Part shown: in pieces, positions 57,602 through 64,000 of the stretch
How positions within the stretch are numbered: the stretch's first letter is position 1
Layout of the letters: the number at the start of each line of letters is the position of its first letter
DNA from: Westiellopsis prolifica IICB1
GTDB taxonomy: Bacteria; Cyanobacteriota; Cyanobacteriia; Cyanobacteriales; Nostocaceae
DNA length: 64,000 bases
Direction: 5' to 3'
Assembly: GCF_004323185.1 (NCBI RefSeq)
Contig: NZ_NAPS01000001.1
Span: 121,040-185,039, forward strand
Translations under genes and position numbers: made by a program
Notes under the pieces: generated by a model
Database searches by the model: none
Told to the model about the DNA's origin: nothing
Seen by the model: the letters and a program-made list of their open reading frames with translations, nothing else

Positions 57602-59536
57602 TTGCAATTTATCCGACGCTATTTAGTCCTGAAAAATTTTCCAATTAAATATTATGCTAGAGGTCACTCTAGAACTGAAATTTTAGTTAAACTTTATGAA
57701 TTTTTATCAGATACTACAGATGAGATAGAATCTTTGTGTTTATCATTTATTGAAAAAATTTATATAATTGATGATATTAATAAGTATTTATCAAAACTTG
57801 GATTTTCGCATAACCACTTAGTTTATGAGTGTTTATTATGGAGCTTATTAATTTTAGAAAATGAAAAGTTTGATTTACAGCAAATCACTAAAGATGACTT
57901 TATTAAACATTTAAGTAAAGTCATTATGGAGAACACTGAAAAATACACAGAAATTCAAGCCCATTACTATAGTCAAATTATTAATAGATATACTTTCACG
58001 GCCAATATCTTTGAGAAATGGTTTAATATCAGTTTACAAATTTATATAGAAAATACACAGATAAGAGATGAATTTAAAAATATTAAATCAGATTATGATG
58101 AAGATACTAAAACCAAACTTGGTGAACTTGAATCGCTAAGAATAACAAAGCCAGACCCCTCCAGAACTTCAATAGATGATATTACTAGAATGATGGAGCG
58201 TAATAAATTTTTAGTACGACCTTCCTACCAAAGATCAGAAGTTATTAACTTATCTAAGGCATCTGCTATTATTGAAAGTATATTATTAGGTATTAATTTA
58301 CCTCCTATATTTATTTTTAAACGTTTAGACGGTGTATCAGAAGTTATTGATGGACAACAGCGCCTTCTAACAATTCTTGGATTTATAGGAAAAGAATATA
58401 TTGATGAGGATAACAAAAGACGTACAACAAAAAATCCAAACTTTGCCCTAAAAGATTTGAGAATTCTTAAGCAATTAGATAATAAAATGTTTTCAGAATT
58501 AGAATCTACACTACAAGACAAAATATATGATTTTGAGCTTTTTGTCGTTGAAATTCAACAAGCTCTTAATCCTCATTTTAATCCGATAGATCTATTTGTA
58601 AGACTAAACGATAAACCATATCCAATTTTAGAAAACTCTTTCGAGATGTGGAATTCTTGGGTTGATCGTGACTTGATTACTAAAATTCGGGACAATGTTG
58701 GTAAACATCGTGACTGGTTCCACCTCAGATTACCAAAAAATTCAAACGATAGGGATAGAATGGAAAACGAAGAACTATACACATCCCTAGCATATTTAGA
58801 GTTTCGTAATTCAAAAGAAGAGGATATTAAAAAATATCTTTATATTTATCAGCAGAATAATAGAATTAATGCCAGAATCGGCTCTGCTAAAGATATTACA
58901 AGTGTATTGACTGAAGCATCTGAGAATCAGATTTCAAAGAAAAACTTCCTGGACAGTATTAAGAATATCGAAAAATTTATTTCCAAATTGAAATTGGTTT
59001 TGCTTGACAAAGATATCTCTGACAAAAACGAACTAAAAAAATATTTTGCTACAGAGTTAGATACCCTCTTTAAAGGCAAAAAGGAAACTAGAGGTTTTAG
59101 GCGTACTAAGCAGGATTTTTATATTCTTTGGTATGCACTTAATAAAATTAATATCCAAATGGTGAAATTCCATAGAGTGGAAATTAAGAAGCATATTCAA
59201 AATATCTTCTTTTATATGAAGAGCTTAGATGATATGAATTATGATAACTCAGGTCAAGAAAAATTCATTGAATTAATACACGAATTTCACCAGAAATATA
59301 AGAAAGAGGAAAGAAATATTAAACTTTCAGACGCAGAAAAAGAAGAGTTAATTAAGCAGCAAGATAATCGCTGTCCTATTTCTGGCTCACTTATCTTTAT
59401 GGGAGATGAAATTGAGGTAGATCATGATAAGCCATTAGCTATTGGAGGAACAGACTCTATAGAAAACCTGCAAATTACCCATAAAATAGATAATCGTAGC
59501 AAAGGAGTAAATTATCCGAATAAAAGAACAGAGTAA
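57602..59536 (+). CDS. DUF262-HNH endonuclease (GmrSD-like), front half damaged
   Basis: 644 residues from an unlikely TTG; the frame is open further upstream to a TAATAA near 57475 (DPISKYFKNTLKKDK). Residues 1-180 look like the helical tail of a first DUF262 unit. A complete second DUF262 domain follows at about 190-330 (FLVRPSYQRSEVINLSKASA, DGQQRLLTI). The C-terminus has an HNH motif (NRCPISGSLI, EVDHDKPLAIGG, ENLQITHKIDN). GmrSD/BrxU-type proteins cut modified phage DNA using nucleotides bound at DGQQR. The region is clearly AT-richer than its neighbours, suggesting transfer. Confidence 0.75.
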   Translation: MQFIRRYLVLKNFPIKYYARGHSRTEILVKLYEFLSDTTDEIESLCLSFIEKIYIIDDINKYLSKLGFSHNHLVYECLLWSLLILENEKFDLQQITKDDFIKHLSKVIMENTEKYTEIQAHYYSQIINRYTFTANIFEKWFNISLQIYIENTQIRDEFKNIKSDYDEDTKTKLGELESLRITKPDPSRTSIDDITRMMERNKFLVRPSYQRSEVINLSKASAIIESILLGINLPPIFIFKRLDGVSEVIDGQQRLLTILGFIGKEYIDEDNKRRTTKNPNFALKDLRILKQLDNKMFSELESTLQDKIYDFELFVVEIQQALNPHFNPIDLFVRLNDKPYPILENSFEMWNSWVDRDLITKIRDNVGKHRDWFHLRLPKNSNDRDRMENEELYTSLAYLEFRNSKEEDIKKYLYIYQQNNRINARIGSAKDITSVLTEASENQISKKNFLDSIKNIEKFISKLKLVLLDKDISDKNELKKYFATELDTLFKGKKETRGFRRTKQDFYILWYALNKINIQMVKFHRVEIKKHIQNIFFYMKSLDDMNYDNSGQEKFIELIHEFHQKYKKEERNIKLSDAEKEELIKQQDNRCPISGSLIFMGDEIEVDHDKPLAIGGTDSIENLQITHKIDNRSKGVNYPNKRTE

Positions 59537-59613
59537 AAATGACCATAATTTAAAAGGTGCTGGAAACACCGGGAGTATTGCTACGCTCAATAAAGGGAAG
59601 TTGATTTAGTAAG

Positions 59614-59845
59614 CAAAAAGCCATTTCACCTTCTCGAAAAGCCATTCCACCTTCTCATTTCAGTAAAACACGCAAGTAAAAAGCCATTCCACCTTCTCAA
59701 AAAGCCATTCCACCTTCTCATTTTGGTGGATCACGCAAGTCAAAAGCCATTTTACCTTCTCATTTCAGTAAAACACGCACTCATTTCAGTAAAACACGCA
59801 AGTAGAATGCCATTTTACCTTCTGATTTCGGTAAAAAACGCACTT
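59614..59845. repeat. composite tandem-repeat block (AAAAGCCATT / TTTCAGTAAAACACGC)
   Basis: Two alternating units are seen: AAAAGCCATTCCACCTTCTC, about six copies, and CATTTCAGTAAAACACGCA, about five copies with variants. They occur in varying order over 230 bases, 80 bases after the DUF262-HNH gene. The reverse complement motif CTGAAATGAGAA is shared with the flanks of the array at 30331-30505. Confidence 0.85.
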
Positions 59846-59965
59846 ACTACAACTATACTCTGTGTAGCAAAAGTTATCGCAGATTTAGTGGAATACTCTC
59901 AGGCTGATCAATACGGAAATTTTTTAAGGTAAATAATGTTAACCGTACTGTGTTACAGGATGTAT

Positions 59966-60334
59966 ATGGCTCGTCAAAAAAGAAGTTCTAAGGTGTTACT
60001 AAAAGCAGCGCGTCGCGCAGCTGCTATCAACTCAATTGATCCAAATTTAGATTTAGGCAATGGACTTACCCTATCAGCCTTCTCAAGTCTAATAGAAAAG
60101 ATGCAAATAAAAGAAAAGGTATACAACAGCGCTCTTTCCAACTTGGATGGATTATATCGTGAAATGTTAGAAACAGAGCGCGAGTTGGGAGATATGGCCG
60201 AGCATATGCTAATGGCAGTTGGGACTCGATATGGCAAAAGCAGTGTAGAGTACGGTATGGCAGGAGGAGTTCCTAAAAACCAGCGTCGCAAGGGACTACG
60301 GGGCGAGTCGTCAGTTCCCGTTCCTGCGGAATAG
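59966..60334 (+). CDS. small coiled-coil protein of unknown function
   Basis: 122 residues from ATG 59966, preceded by AGGA six bases upstream; two upstream Met codons are less likely. The N-terminus is very basic (ARQKRSSKVLLKAARRAA). The middle is a coiled coil (FSSLIEKMQIKEKVYNSALS to ETERELGDMAEHML). The C-terminus is basic and disordered (VPKNQRRKGLRGESS). The basic ends could bind nucleic acid. No family recognised. Confidence 0.65.
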   Translation: MARQKRSSKVLLKAARRAAAINSIDPNLDLGNGLTLSAFSSLIEKMQIKEKVYNSALSNLDGLYREMLETERELGDMAEHMLMAVGTRYGKSSVEYGMAGGVPKNQRRKGLRGESSVPVPAE

Positions 60335-60414
60335 ATTGGAGATGAAAAAAAATGGTGTCTATTGACACCACAAAAACGTTTCCAAGCTGAGTCTTGAAAT
60401 TCAGCATTCGCGTT

Positions 60415-61212
60415 TTACAAGTTGTTTTGAAACAGTTCTAGAACATGTTCCCAAGCATCAGGAGCAGCTTTAGGGTTATAACTTGGGTGCTGCTGTATAA
60501 ATGGGTGCTGGTCTTTGAAAAATCCGTGGAAAAATCCGTGTCCGGCGTCGTATCGAAATACACGATGATTGATATTATGTTTCTTTAATTCTGCTTCGAT
60601 TTTCTCGGTTTCTTCCTGGGAAATTAATGCATCTCTTGTACCAAAAAATACATAAATAGTACCTTGAATTTCCGAGGTGCGATTAACAGTCGAAGTTTGT
60701 TCACCATAACTAGAAGTAGTAATCCCAGCGCCATAGAACGAAGCTGTGGCTTTGATATCGCTTAATGTTGCAGCCATGTAAGCAACATGACCACCAAAAC
60801 AGAAACCAATGACACCAATTGCATTATCTTTGACATTGGGTAAAGTTTTGAGGTAGGCGATCGCAGCTTGAATATCGCTGAGTATTTCTTGATACTTAAC
60901 TTGTTGATAGTATTGCAAACCAAGTTGATAACCTTCTGGGCTATAGCCAAAATCTTCTGGGCTATAATTAACCTCAAAACCAGGAGCAATACGTTGATAT
61001 AGCGCGGGTGCGATCGCTACATAACCTTGTTGAGCAATAAGTTCGGTGATCTCTCGAATGTTACTGTTGATTCCAAAAATTTCTGGAAAAACTATAACTG
61101 CGCCAAAGGTTCCTGGACTAGTCGGTTGAGCTAAATAAGCATCAATTTCCAAGTCATTGTTGGGTACTTTGACTTTTGCTGTGTTAATTTCGATGTTTGT
61201 TTTTTGTACCAT
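60415..61212 (-). CDS. dienelactone hydrolase family protein
   Basis: 265 residues. Catalytic Cys in GVIGFCFGGHVAY, Asp in FGTRDALISQEE and His in YDAGHGFFHGF make the Cys-Asp-His triad of carboxymethylenebutenolidases. VIVFPEIFGINSNIREITEL is the typical front. It would open lactone rings, though many cyanobacterial members have unknown substrates. No signal peptide. A GCGATCGC pair lies inside. Single gene. Confidence 0.9.
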   Translation of the reverse strand: MVQKTNIEINTAKVKVPNNDLEIDAYLAQPTSPGTFGAVIVFPEIFGINSNIREITELIAQQGYVAIAPALYQRIAPGFEVNYSPEDFGYSPEGYQLGLQYYQQVKYQEILSDIQAAIAYLKTLPNVKDNAIGVIGFCFGGHVAYMAATLSDIKATASFYGAGITTSSYGEQTSTVNRTSEIQGTIYVFFGTRDALISQEETEKIEAELKKHNINHRVFRYDAGHGFFHGFFKDQHPFIQQHPSYNPKAAPDAWEHVLELFQNNL

Positions 61213-61412
61213 TTTTGCGTTCTGATATGAGTGCTTAAACAGCTAGTAGATTGATCTATTTTGACTGTTTTTTAGCACAAGTCATAATTGTTAATCCTGA
61301 TCACAACGCACCGTAGATAAATTCAGGACTTACGCAAAACATAACGCGCATTTGCGGTAATTCATGAATTACCGCTACGCAAGAATAAGGTTTTCGGTCA
61401 CATCTTGCGTAA

Positions 61413-61515
61413 TACCATTTCACGTTAATCACGATACACATAAATTTTGTCCCAGACGCGATATATCGCGTCTCTACACCATTTGTATTTGTATCAGGGT
61501 TTTAGTGAAATGGTA
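61413..61515. mobile_element. MITE family C, copy at 61.4 kb
   Basis: 103 bp with perfect ends TACCATTTCAC / GTGAAATGGTA, flanked by TAA on both sides (61410-61412 and 61516-61518), a 3-bp duplication. The core palindrome is AGACGCGATATATCGCGTCT, different in sequence from the 37.7-kb copy but palindromic as well. Confidence 0.9.
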
Positions 61516-61531
61516 TAAGTCCTGAAATTAC

Positions 61532-61843
61532 TCAACCCACTCTTCCGCTTCCTCGTTCTTCTGGATAATAACTATCACAAACTGTCTCGAAAAGTAGTCC
61601 TTTACAGCAACTATCCTGAGTTGGTGATGGAGACTGTAGTCCCAGGGAAAACGCAAGAGTGCGAACTACCATCCTGACAATGTTGCTTTGCTGTAGCTCC
61701 TCTGAGTGTGGACAAAGACTAATCCTATCGAGTTTGAGCAATAAACTACCCAAATTTTCAGCAACATCAATGAGAGTATGTCTTTTCCAAATTACGTATC
61801 TAAGTATTTTCACGGTAGATGCCCTATCTGATACTAAAGACAT
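61532..61843 (-). CDS. possible small protein of unknown function
   Basis: 103 residues. TVKILRYVIWKRHTLIDVAE and LGSLLLKLDRISLCPHSEEL have a helical, protein-like look; the C-terminus is Cys-rich (QDSCCKGLLF). A conflicting frame of 63 residues runs on the other strand, and no homologue is recognised. It could be spurious. Confidence 0.4.
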   Translation of the reverse strand: MSLVSDRASTVKILRYVIWKRHTLIDVAENLGSLLLKLDRISLCPHSEELQQSNIVRMVVRTLAFSLGLQSPSPTQDSCCKGLLFETVCDSYYPEERGSGRVG

Positions 61844-62406
61844 TTTATAGCGGTTATTGACGACAAACTATCTAGGTTTTTCCTAGAACAAGAAAAAAAT
61901 ATTACATTCAATTTTCTTGATACACTATATTAACGCTAATCAGAACAGTAATAATAAAGACTTTATTAAACAATAGATTGCTTTCAAATAGCCATGTTTG
62001 AAGCCAAGCTACTAAAAGGTTTGCGACAAAATCTCCAAAACTTAATTCATTATCTTAACAACAAAGAAAAACTAAGTGTATTCACTTAGATAAGCTTCGT
62101 TGAATCATGAATAAATCTAAATAAGACTGCATCAAAGAACCAATATAAGTAGCAGTCTTTACATTCAATAGGTGAGATTTTTTCATTAGAACTGCATTGA
62201 AGCGACGTTGATCTGGCTGGAATTATGTTCACACAAGTGATTCACCCTTTTGGGTGAATACGATCGCACTCAGAAAAATCTACTCTGAAAGCAGAAGAGT
62301 GGCTAGAAAATGGGTGTAGGGATGTGGGAGCTTATATAAATACAGAATTTAGCAATTTTTATTTTTAATTTCTGACTTTGAATTCTTTACCTGGGATGGA
62401 TTGCAG
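61844..62406. other. intergenic region upstream of sensor kinase
   Basis: About 560 AT-rich bases. A ttcacccttttgggtgaa hairpin lies at 62241-62258. GGATGG and gcagatga precede the kinase ATG without a strong ribosome site. No gene supported. Confidence 0.5.
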
Positions 62407-64000
62407 ATGAAGACTAGAAACCGCAAGCTAAGGGAGGAGGAATTACATCAGGTTGAGGCGCGTTATCAGGCGATATTAAATGCTATCCCCGATACAATGT
62501 TCTGTATCAGCCGTGATGGAGAGTATTTAGATTTCAACAGTGAGTGTATCACACAAGAGATTATTGGTAAAAACTTGTGGGATATTTTGCCTGAAAATGT
62601 AGCTGTGATCAAGCAAGAAGCGATCGCTAAAACTTTGGCCGCGAACACTTTACAAGTTTGTGAATATCAACTGTCAACCCCTTTGGGAATGCGAGATTAT
62701 CAAGCACGGTTAGTCAAAAGCGGTGAAAACGAAGTCTTAGCAATCGTTCGAGATATTAGCGAACCTAAACAAACAGAAATTGCTTTGCAGAGTTTGGCTG
62801 AAAAATTTTCTAAAGCTTTTCGTTGCAGTCCTGATCCAATCACAATTAGCACACTTAAAGAAGGACGCTACATAGAAGTTAACGATAGTTTTGTTCAATT
62901 GAGTGGTTATCAACCTTCAGAAGTTCTTGGACATACAGCTTTTGAGTTGGATCTTTGGGTAAACCCAAGCGATCGCACAAATTTACTACAACAATTGCAA
63001 AATCAAGGATCTATTCGCAATCAAGAAATTAGATTTCGGAAAAAATCTGGCGAAGTAATTTTAGTACAAGTTGCGGCAGAAGTGATTGAATTAGATGGTA
63101 TCCCTTGCTTACTTGCAATCAGTCGTGACATTACTGAACATAAACAAACTGAGGAATTATTGCGACTATCTTCTCAACGCGATCGCTTGTTAGCAAAAAC
63201 ATTAATGCGAATTCGCCAATCCCTCAACCTAGATGAAATTTTGCAAAATACTGTTACTGAAGTTCGGCAATTTTTGCAAGCAGACAGGGTATTTATTGCC
63301 CTTAATCATAGTCGTGATCTATTTAAAATGATAGCCGAGTCGGTCGAGCCGCCATATCCATCTGTTCTGAATTGGAAGAAAAAAGATCAAACTCTTTTAC
63401 AAGAATTAAGAACCAAATTCTTAACCGATCAAGTGCGTGTGATTGAAGACATCACCAAAATCACAGTATCTCCCCAACTAGCAGCACTTTATGAACAATT
63501 TCAAACTAAAGCTAGTTTGGCTGTACCTATTATGCTGGGTAAAGAATTGTTTGGCGCCTTAATTGCTAACTCTTGTGCGAAACCACGACATTGGCAAAAA
63601 ATAGAAATAGATTTACTTCAACAACTCTCACAACAACTAGCTATTGCTATCCAGCAAGCACAACTTTATCAAAAACTCGAACAACTCAATAATAATTTAG
63701 AACGGCAAGTAGAAGAACGCACTGCTCAATTACAGCAGAAAATGCAAGAACTGCAAGAAATTAACCGAGTCAAAGACGTACTTCTGCACGCAGTTTCCCA
63801 TGATTTGCGAACTACGGTAATGGGTAATTTAATGGTGCTGAAAAATTTGCTGAAAAGTCCGGGAGTGAAGGGACATGGGGGAGATGAGGGAGATGGGGGA
63901 CATGGCTCCAATGCCCAATGCCCAATGCCCAATGCCCAATGCCCAATTACGAACTACGCCCAAATCACAATTATAGACACAGGTATGGGTATTTCTTCGG
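62407..64000 (+). CDS. PAS-PAS-GAF sensor histidine kinase, cut by window edge
   Basis: 531 codons are visible. PAS domains lie at about 18-115 and 130-245 (GRYIEVNDSFVQLSGYQPSE), GAF at 265-425 (LNLDEILQNTVTEVRQFLQA), a coiled-coil linker at 425-455 and the phospho-acceptor H-box LLHAVSHDLRTTVMGN at about 459-474. Normally about 100-150 residues with the second helix and N-box follow. Here only about 45 residues separate it from the G1-like IDTGMGIS, and these are translated tandem repeats. The kinase probably cannot bind ATP properly unless a rearrangement downstream compensates. Confidence 0.8.
   Translation, partial: MKTRNRKLREEELHQVEARYQAILNAIPDTMFCISRDGEYLDFNSECITQEIIGKNLWDILPENVAVIKQEAIAKTLAANTLQVCEYQLSTPLGMRDYQARLVKSGENEVLAIVRDISEPKQTEIALQSLAEKFSKAFRCSPDPITISTLKEGRYIEVNDSFVQLSGYQPSEVLGHTAFELDLWVNPSDRTNLLQQLQNQGSIRNQEIRFRKKSGEVILVQVAAEVIELDGIPCLLAISRDITEHKQTEELLRLSSQRDRLLAKTLMRIRQSLNLDEILQNTVTEVRQFLQADRVFIALNHSRDLFKMIAESVEPPYPSVLNWKKKDQTLLQELRTKFLTDQVRVIEDITKITVSPQLAALYEQFQTKASLAVPIMLGKELFGALIANSCAKPRHWQKIEIDLLQQLSQQLAIAIQQAQLYQKLEQLNNNLERQVEERTAQLQQKMQELQEINRVKDVLLHAVSHDLRTTVMGNLMVLKNLLKSPGVKGHGGDEGDGGHGSNAQCPMPNAQCPITNYAQITIIDTGMGISS
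63853..63945. repeat. intergenic-type repeats inside the kinase frame
   Basis: gtgaagggacatgggggagatgagggagatgggggacatggc is followed by four CCCAATG heptamers. Both are the kinds that fill gaps elsewhere in this window (13040-13115, 41508-41606). They read as GVKGHGGDEGDGGHGSNAQC and onwards, in frame. Confidence 0.85.

Noticed and set aside
59723..59932. 69-codon plus-strand frame over the composite repeats
   Set aside because: Repeated residues (SVKHALISVKHA) come from the tandem DNA.

Overview
The window looks like a chromosomal segment of a filamentous, probably heterocyst-forming cyanobacterium (order Nostocales). This rests on dense GCGATCGC (HIP1) octamers, many short tandem heptanucleotide repeats of the CCCAATC / TCAATGG / TTATCAG kinds, an xisH-xisI pair, a CyaC-type hybrid adenylate cyclase, the hfq-dapF neighbourhood, and a Zur operator matching the TGATAAT-N-ATTATCA form known from Anabaena. 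No species can be named from the sequence alone.

Layout. 1-2.1 kb: an ISH3-like transposase running off the left edge next to a dynamin-like gene remnant. 2.3-8.8 kb: tRNA-Gly, a TonB-like protein, CyaC, heptamer repeats and a GNAT acetyltransferase. 9.1-10.7 kb: a dead IS4-family element with perfect 16-bp ends and a 9-bp target duplication, itself interrupted by smaller repeats. 11-19 kb: housekeeping and unknown genes (YqiA-like esterase, glutathione reductase, membrane protein, quinone oxidoreductase) plus a Phd/YefM antitoxin whose RelE-like toxin is broken by a MITE. 19-24.3 kb: a minus-strand zinc-deficiency operon (flavoprotein, two metallophosphoesterases, zinc-ligand-free HemB paralogue, His-rich COG0523 GTPase) behind a 25-bp perfect Zur palindrome. 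24.4-34.7 kb: Ddl, a membrane protein, a 900-bp gap with a structured RNA candidate, hydrolases, a CHASE3 kinase with divergent response regulator, and an HpnA-like epimerase. 34.8-43.8 kb: RND pump, a ribbon-helix-helix/membrane-protein pair, nucleosidase-like protein, HtrA protease, small porin-like protein, RDD-pentapeptide protein. 44-46 kb: an IsrB (HNH-less IscB relative) with a probable omega-RNA. 46.4-51.4 kb: PotA-PotD-PotB without PotC and a B12-binding radical SAM protein. 52-56 kb: PrxQ, tRNA-Ala, Hfq, DapF. 56-60 kb: xisHI and an AT-rich, internally deleted DUF262/HNH gene next to a tandem-repeat block. 60.4-64 kb: dienelactone hydrolase and a PAS/GAF histidine kinase cut by the right edge.

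The most distinctive feature is how small repeats shape genes here. At least five miniature inverted-repeat families are visible. Three insertions, from two families, lie exactly against stop codons, so the target duplication carries the stop. One interrupts a toxin and one interrupts a transposase. Short repeats also appear inside reading frames without breaking them (cyaC, the RND pump, the IS4 transposase and the terminal kinase); in the kinase a repeat seems to have replaced the segment between the phospho-acceptor helix and the ATP-binding G1 box. One hairpin family keeps its three helices by compensatory base changes, which points to a functional fold.
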